Assembly (NCBI GenBank): GCA_948665105.1
Contig: CAPNGW010000045.1
Location: 1-11,573, forward strand
DNA from: an uncultured Lachnospiraceae bacterium
Lineage (GTDB): Bacteria > Bacillota > Clostridia > Lachnospirales > Lachnospiraceae
Direction: 5' to 3'
Length of the DNA: 11,573 bases
A model generated the notes under the pieces. The model searched no databases, had not been told where the DNA came from, and worked only from the letters and a program-made list of their open reading frames with translations. Position 1 is the stretch's first letter. Every line of letters starts with the position of its first letter. The position numbers were made by a program, and so were the translations under genes. Below, one piece after another: positions 6,483 to 11,573 of this stretch.

Positions 6483-7244
6483 TCATAAATACTTTCTGAT
6501 GCCACGTAACCAAATCTTCATTGTTAATTTTTGTGGCAACAGCTTTACATTTAAATGCTGACATTTTACATAGAAGGAGCAGACAGACATATCCCGTCCT
6601 TTTTTTGCGTCCTTCAAGGCCTTTTTTACTACTTTTTCGGCAGCGACAATTCCAGGAAAGCGCACCTTCTTTCCATTAATATCCTTTGACAGCATTTCGG
6701 TGTCTACCCAGCTTGGACAGACAGCCGTTACCGTAATCTTATAAGGCCGCAGTTCTGCGTTAAGAGCGCGTGAATAGCTGCGTTCAAAGGCCTTTGTGGC
6801 AGCATATAAATTGATATATGGCACAGGTTGAAATGCAGAAGCAGAAGAAATATTCAATATCTTCGCACCTTTTTCCATAAACGGAATGCAAATATTGATA
6901 AGTTCGGCAGGGGCTTTGCAATTTAAGTCTATCGTCTGCCCAATTTCTGAAATTGAAAATTCCGCTGCCGGCGCCATTCTTGCAATTCCAGCGTTATTCA
7001 CCAACCACAAGACAGACGGATTTTGTTCTTTCAGCAAATCCGAAATAGACAATATATCTTCGCTTTTCGTCAAATCTTTACATACGGGTACGATTTTTTC
7101 TCCAAATTCCTTTTTTAGCATAAGAAGTCGTCTTTCGTTTCTACCAATCACCCATATTTCATCAAGTGTCTCCTTTGCCAGTTCACGAACAAATATCCGC
7201 CCTATGCCGCCAGAGGCTCCAGTTATAATTGCTACTTTTATCAT
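6483..7244 (-). CDS. Short-chain dehydrogenase/reductase (SDR)
   Basis: A 253-residue classical SDR. The Rossmann cofactor loop TGASGGIG is at residues 8-15, NNAG at 83-86, and the catalytic Ser136, Tyr147 and Lys151 lie in NISSASAF and YAATK. These are NAD(P)-dependent oxidoreductases of alcohols or ketones, cytosolic or membrane-associated; GRNERR after beta-2 suggests NADPH, an inference. The C-terminal 45 residues (KCQHLNVKLLPQKLTMKIWLR) are basic and amphipathic and could touch the membrane. ATG start with AAGGAGG close upstream. Substrate unknown. It lies between the ABM-like gene and the EFR1 gene on the same strand. Confidence 0.9.
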   Translation of the reverse strand: MIKVAIITGASGGIGRIFVRELAKETLDEIWVIGRNERRLLMLKKEFGEKIVPVCKDLTKSEDILSISDLLKEQNPSVLWLVNNAGIARMAPAAEFSISEIGQTIDLNCKAPAELINICIPFMEKGAKILNISSASAFQPVPYINLYAATKAFERSYSRALNAELRPYKITVTAVCPSWVDTEMLSKDINGKKVRFPGIVAAEKVVKKALKDAKKGRDMSVCSFYVKCQHLNVKLLPQKLTMKIWLRGIRKYL

Positions 7245-7282
7245 ACAGCCTCCTTATCTATGAAACAGTTTAGCTATTCTAA

Positions 7283-7306
7283 GGAAACGCTTTTATCAGC
7301 GTTTCC
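7283..7306 (-). repeat. Hairpin between the ABM-like and SDR genes
   Basis: GGAAACGC and GCGTTTCC form a perfect eight-pair stem with an eight-base loop, 9 bases after the stop codon of the ABM-like gene. Downstream on the minus strand is TTAGAATAG, not a T-run, so it is a weak terminator or an RNA-stabilising hairpin within the operon. Confidence 0.4.
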
Positions 7307-7315
7307 CTAATTCCA

Positions 7316-7663
7316 TCAAAAAAGTACTTCTCCCAAATATTTATCATGCGGAACTATTAAGCACTTTTCGATGGACTTCCAGTAACTGTCGTAAAGATTT
7401 TTTTGTGCCATCCCGTAGCTTTCCTTCGTATCAAATTCCCAATAAAGCATGTACTTAACACTTTTTACAATGCGGGAGATTTTAAGCGGGGGTAGCCCTT
7501 CTCTAATTTGCTCCATATCTATATGGTACCCTCTCTTGATAAGCCGAAGCAAAAGAAGGCCCTCCTGCTTTTCCAAAAAGCTTTTCGCTTCAAGCATCAG
7601 CGCTTCAAATTCCTCTGTCTTTTGGGGCTTAACTTGATAAATACATATTTCAGTAAATGACAT
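7316..7663 (-). CDS. Small ABM-like (dimeric alpha/beta barrel) protein
   Basis: A 115-residue cytosolic protein. MSFTEICIYQVKPQKTEEFEALMLEAKSFLEKQEGLL has the beta-strand then helix pattern of the antibiotic-biosynthesis monooxygenase (ABM)/dimeric alpha-beta barrel fold, and YMLYWEFDTKESYGMAQKNL matches its second half (strand, then helix containing a conserved aromatic). Members range from heme-degrading and quinone monooxygenases to proteins of unknown role; no catalytic residues can be asserted here. ATG start with AAGGAGGG about seven bases upstream. It lies after the flavodoxin pair (115-base gap, no clear promoter) and before the SDR gene. Fold assignment moderate, function unknown. 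Confidence 0.7.
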   Translation of the reverse strand: MSFTEICIYQVKPQKTEEFEALMLEAKSFLEKQEGLLLLRLIKRGYHIDMEQIREGLPPLKISRIVKSVKYMLYWEFDTKESYGMAQKNLYDSYWKSIEKCLIVPHDKYLGEVLF

Positions 7664-7778
7664 ATGAGTCCCTCCTTAAATCCACTGCAGCGTGAAATCT
7701 GAATGATTTCCTTTTAACATTTCACTTGGATAACTTGCCATATCAGTTTGGGAACGCTGGTGACGCTCTCTCATCAAT

Positions 7779-8438
7779 CTATTTTACCTGATAAGGCTTA
7801 TCATCCAGGGGCTTCTTGCAGCCGTTCTTCTTCGCAATATAGTGAAATAATGCTTTCTGTATCCATCTTCCAATATACTTATGTTGTCTAATCTCTTTTT
7901 CCGAAAAATACTCTGGAGCAGCAAATTCATTCACCTCTTCTTTATAAAAAGTTTCTTTCTCTGCAAAAGATCTTCCCATCTTTTCGTAATGTGCTGCCAT
8001 CTTCTCTGCCATGTTTTCCGACACCCAGGAAAGGCCAAAATTATCCCCTTTTATCAGCGTTCCATTATATTCACAGTTAAAATATGACGGTAATATTTCC
8101 AAATATGCCTCTCCGCACCGAAGCTGGCTGGCTTCGCCAAAGCCTCCCTGTAATAGAAAGGACATTTTCGTGCCTGCCTCCTTTTTCGGCTGCAAAGTTT
8201 CTAAAAATTCCAACATAATTCCCGGCACATTCTCCACATACAAAGGAATGGCAAATAAAATATTGCCATTCTTCTCATATGCTTCTTTCGCGCCTGTCCA
8301 TTGATTTTTGTCTGACAAATGCCAAACTTCCGTTGTGTTTCCACTCACCTCATATCCGCGAACAAATGTCCGGATAATTCGCGCTGTATTACTCTTAGCC
8401 TCCACACGAGGGCTTGCATTAATGATTACTAAATGCGT
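7779..8438 (-). CDS. Flavodoxin-fold NAD(P)H oxidoreductase with a probable ACG start
   Basis: The fold needs an N-terminal beta strand: in frame the sequence reads (T)HLVIINASPRVEAKSNTARI, where INASPR is the FMN phosphate loop, followed by ILFAIPLYVENVPGIMLEFLETL and FLLQGGFGEASQ. No ATG, GTG or TTG precedes this strand; the codon in start position is ACG (8438-8436), eight bases after a strong AAGGAAGGGGG site and overlapping the upstream stop codon by ten bases. GTG at 8405 would delete the strand and FMN loop. I infer an ancestral ATG changed to ACG (219 residues). The protein may be poorly made, rarely initiated at ACG, or the base is an error. It lacks the cysteine motif of its upstream neighbour. 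Confidence 0.75.
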   Translation of the reverse strand, partial: THLVIINASPRVEAKSNTARIIRTFVRGYEVSGNTTEVWHLSDKNQWTGAKEAYEKNGNILFAIPLYVENVPGIMLEFLETLQPKKEAGTKMSFLLQGGFGEASQLRCGEAYLEILPSYFNCEYNGTLIKGDNFGLSWVSENMAEKMAAHYEKMGRSFAEKETFYKEEVNEFAAPEYFSEKEIRQHKYIGRWIQKALFHYIAKKNGCKKPLDDKPYQVK

Positions 8439-8938
8439 GAAAGAATCCCCCTTCCTTCTTCTAATGAAAATACACCAAGAGAAGTGCTTTCAAAATTAAG
8501 TGTCGTTCTCTCCATCCATTTTTCAAGATATGCATGTTCTGCATTTCCCATATAAATGATGCCCATCTGCGGACGAATATCGTAACGCGGTACATGTCGC
8601 ATCTGACCATCTACAAACTGTAAATACATTGTTGCAATCGGCAAAATTCTATCTAACAAATTTTTCGTCTGATAAGATACAAATCCAAATTTTGTTTCTG
8701 TAATGAAAACAATCTTCTCATGTTGCAAAATTTTTTTAAGAATAATCTCATAGTCATCTTTAATTGTACAGATTCCCGGTGTTTTCAGCCAACAGTAATT
8801 ACAGCCAATACAATGCAATATCTTCATTTCCTTTGTATAAACCACCTCACTGCCCTCAGATTGTGCACATATCTGATTTTGCAGTTCCAAAACTTCATCA
8901 TTGTACTCAGATAAAGTATTTAATACAAGTACACTCAT
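8429..8938 (-). CDS. Flavodoxin-family protein with Cys motif
   Basis: A 169-residue protein related to the NADPH-dependent FMN reductase/iron-sulfur flavoprotein superfamily. It begins MSVLVLNTLSE, where the usual NGSP phosphate loop is replaced by NTLS. It carries CIGCNYCWLKTPGIC (Cys43, 46, 49, 57) followed by DD, the CxGCxxCxxxxxxxC pattern of Isf-type flavoproteins, and a mid-domain ETKFGFVSYQTKNLLDR. It could bind FMN and possibly an Fe-S cluster; cluster binding is inferred. ATG start with AAGGAG eight bases upstream. It is the first gene after the promoter at 9016-9045 and overlaps the next flavodoxin-fold gene by ten bases, so the two may work as a pair. Confidence 0.85.
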   Translation of the reverse strand: MSVLVLNTLSEYNDEVLELQNQICAQSEGSEVVYTKEMKILHCIGCNYCWLKTPGICTIKDDYEIILKKILQHEKIVFITETKFGFVSYQTKNLLDRILPIATMYLQFVDGQMRHVPRYDIRPQMGIIYMGNAEHAYLEKWMERTTLNFESTSLGVFSLEEGRGILSRI

Positions 8939-9015
8939 GCCCTGTTCTCCTTTTTTCTCATTTAAATGTACTTTCCTATCCCCTACGCACCTAAAACTTC
9001 AAATTTTCTTCTCCA

Positions 9016-9045
9016 ATTATACCACTTCTCTGACACTCTTACCAA
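9016..9045 (-). promoter_or_regulatory. Promoter of the flavin/Fe-S gene run
   Basis: On the minus strand TTGGTA (9045-9040), an 18-base spacer and TATAAT (9021-9016) with a TGG extension form a strong promoter. The predicted start near 9009 leaves about 70 bases of leader before the first gene. No other clear promoter is seen down to 5685, so it may drive the run through EFR1 and beyond. Confidence 0.65.
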
Positions 9046-9114
9046 CATAAATGACAGGGAATAAGAAATTACTCGATAATAGTAGCAGCCCTGCCCCAAC
9101 CAATAATCCTACCA

Positions 9115-9444
9115 CTATTTCTCTTTGTATTTTTTTGTAATAGATAAACTATAAATGGCCATAATCGCTATTGTTTCTATCATTACTCCTAAAACAGATA
9201 ATAAGATATATGGCGTATTTTGACCGCTGAGTAACGGTACTCCTAATACAATAAAAATAAATCCATAAGTAATAAAAAGTTTACCTGTCGCGCGATTGTA
9301 TCCCCTTATATCATTCACTGGAAAAGTCTTAATATTTGCCCAAAAACCAACTGCTTTCTTTGAGAAAAAAGCATTAATTCCAAGACCAATCATAAAACAA
9401 CCGAATAACGCCCATACTATAAATCCGATAATTCTTCCGTCCAT
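9115..9444 (-). CDS. Small three-TM protein of unknown function
   Basis: A 109-residue membrane protein, MDGRIIGFIVWALFGCFMIGLG onward. Probable TM segments are residues 5-25, 55-73 and 77-100; between the first two is a polar KKAVGFWANIKTFPVNDIRGYNRATGKL loop, and the C-terminus is basic (TKKYKEK). I do not recognise a characterised family; it resembles small hypothetical membrane proteins common in Clostridia. ATG start with GGAGG close upstream. Its own extended -10 promoter lies at 9482-9487; a separate strong promoter follows it, so it is probably a single-gene unit upstream of the flavodoxin run. Confidence 0.75.
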   Translation of the reverse strand: MDGRIIGFIVWALFGCFMIGLGINAFFSKKAVGFWANIKTFPVNDIRGYNRATGKLFITYGFIFIVLGVPLLSGQNTPYILLSVLGVMIETIAIMAIYSLSITKKYKEK

Positions 9445-9481
9445 ATTGTTTCCTCCTCATAAATCCTGGTTTGTTCACTTG

Positions 9482-9490
9482 ATTATATCA
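9482..9490 (-). promoter_or_regulatory. Extended -10 promoter of the small membrane gene
   Basis: TGA-TATAAT on the minus strand (TATAAT at 9487-9482) with a weak -35. It lies 37 bases before the ATG. It shares the GAAGTGR-TATAAT context with the promoter at 9016-9045. Confidence 0.6.
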
Positions 9491-9895
9491 CTTCCCTTCT
9501 TCGTTTACTACAAAAATATAGGGCACAGCAAGCATCATGCCATGCAAAGGGGATAAAAAGGAATTGCTCCCCTCGTTTGGCAAATCTGCAAGCTGTCCGT
9601 GGAGAACGGGCAAAACGAAAATCCTACCTGCTTTGTTTGGAAGTTTTCAGTTTTCGGCAGTGTGGGAGCTGAAAGGAAAATGAAAAAATCCCCCCAAATC
9701 ACCCTCAATTTTGTTTTTTTCGGTTTTGTAGATATAAGAGGGAGAAATATTGCCGCTGCTTTGGTAAAATCCCCACTTGCGGTACTAAGGGTATTGAGGG
9801 AAACCTCTTGTATCTGAGGTTTTTGAAATTTTTGTTATCATAATGTTATCATGAGACCATAGCTGTTATCCTTTGGAGCATTTATAGAGAGACTA
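9488..9895. other. Non-coding block of about 400 bases, no supported gene
   Basis: No frame here has a ribosome site and family features together. The longest plus-strand frame (9599-9817, GTG start, 72 codons) lacks a Shine-Dalgarno and has an unprotein-like composition; a minus-strand frame is open for about 100 codons but without a good start. The block contains a small AGGGGA/TCCCCT stem (9548-9573), a TTTCAG/CTGAAA pair near 9654-9676, a terminator-like hairpin at 9801-9822 and a GTTATCAT direct repeat at 9834-9852. It could be a remnant, a dispersed repeat or a structured RNA. Confidence 0.5.
9801..9834 (+). terminator. Candidate intrinsic terminator in the non-coding block
   Basis: AAACCTC and GAGGTTT form a perfect seven-pair stem with an eight-base loop, followed by TTGAAATTTTTG. 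The T-tract is on the plus strand, so it would end a plus-strand transcript, although no plus-strand gene is apparent upstream. Confidence 0.5.
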
Positions 9896-9932
9896 TGAAG
9901 AAAAGTCTGTAAATGCAGGTCTTCTATGATAA
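9896..9932 (+). repeat. Left inverted end of the IS256-family element
   Basis: TGAAG, five bases, TCTGTAAAT, GC, then AGGTCTTCTATGATAA. Compared with the right end it lacks nine bases between the outer and inner blocks, suggesting a small deletion or an end that is not fully functional. Confidence 0.65.
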
Positions 9933-9937
9933 TTATG

Positions 9938-9969
9938 GGGCGAAAGGCTTTAAAATAAGCTTTTCGCCC
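9938..9969. repeat. Strong hairpin inside the IS left end
   Basis: GGGCGAAAGGCTT pairs with AAGCTTTTCGCCC (13 pairs, one G-T) around a six-base loop. It lies between the left end and the transposase gene and directly follows the predicted start of the outward promoter. On the plus strand it is followed by TTGCTTTATATAT, giving weak terminator character in that direction. Confidence 0.6.
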
Positions 9970-9977
9970 TTGCTTTA

Positions 9978-10006
9978 TATATAGCAGTTGCAGACGGGTA
10001 TGTCAA
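9978..10006 (-). promoter_or_regulatory. Outward-facing promoter in the IS element
   Basis: On the minus strand TTGACA (10006-10001, perfect -35), a 17-base spacer and TATATA (9983-9978) lie downstream of the transposase gene and point out of the element. The nearest same-strand gene it could feed is the small membrane gene at 9444, about 500 bases away. Predicted start is near 9971. Confidence 0.55.
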
Positions 10007-10010
10007 GAGT

Positions 10011-10028
10011 GGCTGGCAGCAGCCAGCC
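10011..10028. repeat. Hairpin after the transposase gene
   Basis: GGCTGGC-AGCA-GCCAGCC is a perfect seven-pair GC-rich stem 20 bases beyond the transposase stop codon. No T-run follows on the minus strand, so terminator function is weakly supported; it sits just upstream of the outward promoter. Confidence 0.45.
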
Positions 10029-10048
10029 GTCTTCTGACAGCTTTTTAT

Positions 10049-11290
10049 TCATTCTGGCAGACGCCCTTCATACATGATGCTTAACTCTCCATACACCTGT
10101 GCCCAGTTGCGGATTGGCATAGTCCATTTTTTTGTGGCCTCAAAGGTTGCCAGATACAGGGCCTTCAACAGGGCTGTATCACTGGGGAATACGCTTCTCT
10201 GACGGTTCAGTTTCCGGTAAGTGGAATTTAGCGATTCAATCGCGTTGGTTGTGTAGATCACTTTCCTGACGGTTACGGAAAACTTGAAAATCGGGGAAAT
10301 GGCATCCCAGTTGTCCTTCCACCGTTTCATCGAATTCGGATATTTTGGCGTCCATTTCTCTGTCACGCGTTCCAGTGCGTCCAGCGCTTTTTTCTCATCT
10401 GCCGCCTGATAGACCGTTTTTAAATCCGCCGCAAAGGCTTTCCTGTCTTTATCTGGAACGTATTTCAGGGTGTTCCTCACCTGATGGACAATGCAGCGCT
10501 GGTATTCGGTCTTCGGAAATGCAGCAGCAATCGCTTCTTTTATTCCTGTAAGGCCATCCGCACAGATGACCAGAACGTCTTTTAACCCGCGGTTTTTCAG
10601 TTCATTCAATACAGACAGCCAGTATTTCGAACTTTCATTATCGCCGATGTTGATTGTCAATACCTCCTTGCGTCCTTCTGCGTTTATGCCGAGGATGACA
10701 TAAGCTGCCAGCTTCCGGATTACGCCATTGTCGCGGACGGAATAATGGATCGCATCTATGTACAGGATGGGGTATACCTCGTTTAACGGGCGGTTCTGCC
10801 AGTCTTCGATCTGCGGCAGTATCTTGTCCGTAACATCGGAAATAAAGCCCTCGGATGTCTCAAATCCATAGATATCTTCGATGGTTTCTGAGATCTGCCG
10901 GGTTGTCATGCCCTTTGCATACATAGAGATGATCTTCTGGTCGATATCGGAAATGTCTTTCTGCCGTTTCCTTACCACCCGTGGTTCAAAAGTCGATTTT
11001 CTGTCCTGGGGCACATCGATCTCCATAGAGCCATAGCTGCTGTTTACACGTTTCCGCTTATAACCGTTGCGGCAGTCATCGCAGTCAGAGCGTTCTGATT
11101 TTTCATAGCCGAGATGCCCATCCATTTCTGCCTCCATCATTTCCTTGATGGTTCCACCGAGCAGATCCTTCAAAGCATCCTGGATATCTTCGGCGGTCTG
11201 GATATCATACTCCTCTAAGAGCTGATGGATGATGTTTCGTTTTCCTTCGGTCATTTGTACTCTGTGTACAGGTTTCTTTTCTCTTGCCAT
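10049..11290 (-). CDS. IS256-family (Mutator-type) transposase
   Basis: A full-length 413-residue DDE transposase. The catalytic acids are visible: Asp179 in YIDAIHYSVRD, Asp245 in ICADGLTGI and Glu352 in YTTNAIESLNS; the CIVHQVRNTLKYV block with Cys266-x2-His269 is the conserved C/D-x2-H signature of the family. The N-terminal half (EEYDIQTAEDIQDALKDLLGGTIKEMMEAEMDGHLGY) is the usual DNA-binding region, followed by a CDDCRNGY cysteine cluster. It would cut and paste or copy the element within the cell. ATG start with AGGAGG nine bases upstream; that site abuts a hairpin (11304-11327) able to reduce translation. No frameshift or stop, so it is probably active. Confidence 0.95.
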   Translation of the reverse strand: MAREKKPVHRVQMTEGKRNIIHQLLEEYDIQTAEDIQDALKDLLGGTIKEMMEAEMDGHLGYEKSERSDCDDCRNGYKRKRVNSSYGSMEIDVPQDRKSTFEPRVVRKRQKDISDIDQKIISMYAKGMTTRQISETIEDIYGFETSEGFISDVTDKILPQIEDWQNRPLNEVYPILYIDAIHYSVRDNGVIRKLAAYVILGINAEGRKEVLTINIGDNESSKYWLSVLNELKNRGLKDVLVICADGLTGIKEAIAAAFPKTEYQRCIVHQVRNTLKYVPDKDRKAFAADLKTVYQAADEKKALDALERVTEKWTPKYPNSMKRWKDNWDAISPIFKFSVTVRKVIYTTNAIESLNSTYRKLNRQRSVFPSDTALLKALYLATFEATKKWTMPIRNWAQVYGELSIMYEGRLPE

Positions 11291-11303
11291 AATAAAAGGC
11301 CTC

Positions 11304-11327
11304 CTATGATTTTTTATTTTATCATAG
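11304..11327 (-). promoter_or_regulatory. Hairpin at the transposase ribosome binding site
   Basis: CTATGAT and ATCATAG form a seven-pair stem around an A-rich loop on the minus strand; the 3' arm runs into the AGGAGG site, sharing its first AG. Transcripts entering from outside the element would contain both arms and could partly mask the site. A possible transposase promoter (TTGAAA at 11339-11334, N17, TAAAAA) overlaps the 5' arm. Confidence 0.4.
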
Positions 11328-11364
11328 AAGACCTTTCAAAGCACTATTTACAGAAAAAACTTCA
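11319..11364 (-). repeat. Right inverted end of the IS256-family element
   Basis: Read on the minus strand it runs TGAAG, five bases, TCTGTAAAT, AGTGCTTTGAAA and GGTCTTCTATGATAA. The TAA at 11350-11348 inside this end is the stop codon of the interrupted gene to its right. Confidence 0.65.
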
Positions 11365-11525
11365 CATGCCCTTTATAGACAGCATTATTTGTATTACCGC
11401 TTACTACAACATATCCAGTATCTACAAGGATAGCCAAGTATCTATAAGTAGTTGATTTTGATTTTCTAATTCCCATTTCTGCCACTTGTGGTGTTATTTT
11501 TCCGTTTTTATCCAAATACTTTATA
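11348..11525 (-). CDS. C-terminal fragment of an unidentified protein (3' exon)
   Basis: From the intron boundary the minus strand is open for 58 codons to TAA at 11348, reading IKYLDKNGKITPQVAEMG and continuing through STTYRYLAILVDTGYVVVSG. The pattern NGKITPQVAE ... STTYRYLAILVDTGYVVV looks like a helix-turn-helix followed by a wing, as found at the C-termini of several regulators, Fic-like and ATP-binding proteins. The upstream exon lies beyond the intron and outside the window. The last codons and stop fall in the IS256 right end, so the original C-terminus may have been lost. No function can be assigned. Confidence 0.5.
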
Positions 11526-11573
11526 ATCGGGTAGGAGGTAGATAATTATTTTATCTACCGACCTCCCACACCA
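11526..11573 (-). mobile_element. Group II intron, 3' end with domain VI (partial)
   Basis: On the minus strand GGTAGATAA and TTATCTACC form a nine-pair stem capped by AATAA; below an internal loop GGGAGG pairs with CCT(A)CCC leaving one A bulged, and the element ends GAT. That bulged A (position 11532) is the seventh base from the end, where the branch-point adenosine of group II intron domain VI is expected, and the final AT fits the AY 3' boundary. The sequence upstream, TGGTGTGGGAGGTC, resembles the joint after domain V in bacterial introns as I remember them. Domain V and a maturase gene should lie just outside the right edge. Confidence 0.75.

Larger units (their letters stand above)
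9896..11364 (-). mobile_element. IS256-family insertion sequence
   Basis: The element comprises an intact transposase (10049-11290, minus) between imperfect inverted ends at 9896-9932 and 11319-11364. Both ends share TGAAG-N5-TCTGTAAAT on the outside and GGTCTTCTATGATAA on the inside; the left end is nine bases shorter between these blocks. I see no 8-9 base target duplication at these boundaries, and weaker similarity continues outward (TATAGA near 9883 against TATAAA near 11377), so the exact limits are uncertain. It abuts the C-terminal end of an unidentified gene on its right. Confidence 0.8.

Noticed and set aside
7694..7710. GAAATC/GATTTC six-pair stem before the ABM-like gene
   Set aside because: Short and AT-rich, without a T-run or a nearby promoter; likely chance.
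9599..9817. Plus-strand open frame of 72 codons (GTG start)
   Set aside because: No Shine-Dalgarno before the GTG; an internal ATG near 9680 has only a poorly spaced one. Composition is not protein-like, and the stop lies inside a terminator-like hairpin. Kept as non-coding.
9834..9852. GTTATCAT direct repeat, possible target duplication or iteron
   Set aside because: Only two close copies, 11 bases apart, with no partner on the other side of the IS and no replication gene; too little to call.
1..11573. CRISPR array, tRNA or rRNA genes
   Set aside because: No regularly spaced direct repeats, no tRNA cloverleaf with a recognisable T-arm, and no rRNA-like stretch were seen on either strand by eye.

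Overview
The window looks like a chromosomal stretch from a low-to-mid GC Firmicute of class Clostridia, most probably a gut Lachnospiraceae-type anaerobe. The reasons are strong AGGAGG ribosome binding sites, ATG/GTG starts, extended -10 promoters, many flavodoxin/ferredoxin proteins, an EFR1-type ferrodoxin, an IS256-family transposase and a group II intron. Genus assignment would need a database search.

Layout. (1) 1-223, minus: the N-terminus of an SbcD/Mre11-like exonuclease running off the left edge, read from a divergent promoter region. (2) 389-1959, plus: a compact thiol-redox operon of a small DUF6132-like membrane protein, a CcdA electron conduit and a membrane-anchored TlpA/ResA thioredoxin, closed by a strong terminator. 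A TGTGA-N5-TCACA palindrome sits about 42 bases upstream of its inferred transcription start. (3) 2276-3097, plus: a Cof-type HAD phosphatase with its own extended -10 promoter and a leader inverted repeat. (4) 3181-8938, minus: a long unidirectional run. In transcription order it encodes a cysteine-motif flavodoxin-fold protein, a second flavodoxin-fold protein, a small ABM-like protein, a short-chain dehydrogenase, an EFR1 flavodoxin/ferredoxin, a SAM methyltransferase broken by a one-base frameshift, YaaA, and a one-TM protein of unknown function. (5) 9115-9444, minus: a small three-TM protein with its own promoter. (6) 9488-9895: about 400 bases with no supported gene. (7) 9896-11364: an IS256-family element with an intact transposase. 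(8) 11348-11525: the open C-terminal part of an unidentified minus-strand protein, interrupted at 11526 by the 3' end of a group II intron that runs off the right edge.

How the genes work together. The CcdA-TlpA module would move reducing equivalents from the cytoplasm across the membrane to extracytoplasmic thiols. The minus-strand cluster is rich in flavin, Fe-S and NAD(P) proteins and looks like a redox-metabolism or stress operon, but no pathway can be named from sequence alone.

Most notable observations: a likely ATG-to-ACG start codon at 8436-8438; the methyltransferase frameshift near 5509-5511; a group II intron domain VI with a bulged branch-point A seven bases from the intron end; and an outward-facing TTGACA-N17-TATATA promoter inside the IS. 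I did not find a convincing wholly new system. The best unexplained items are the 9.5-9.9 kb non-coding block and the split gene at the right edge.
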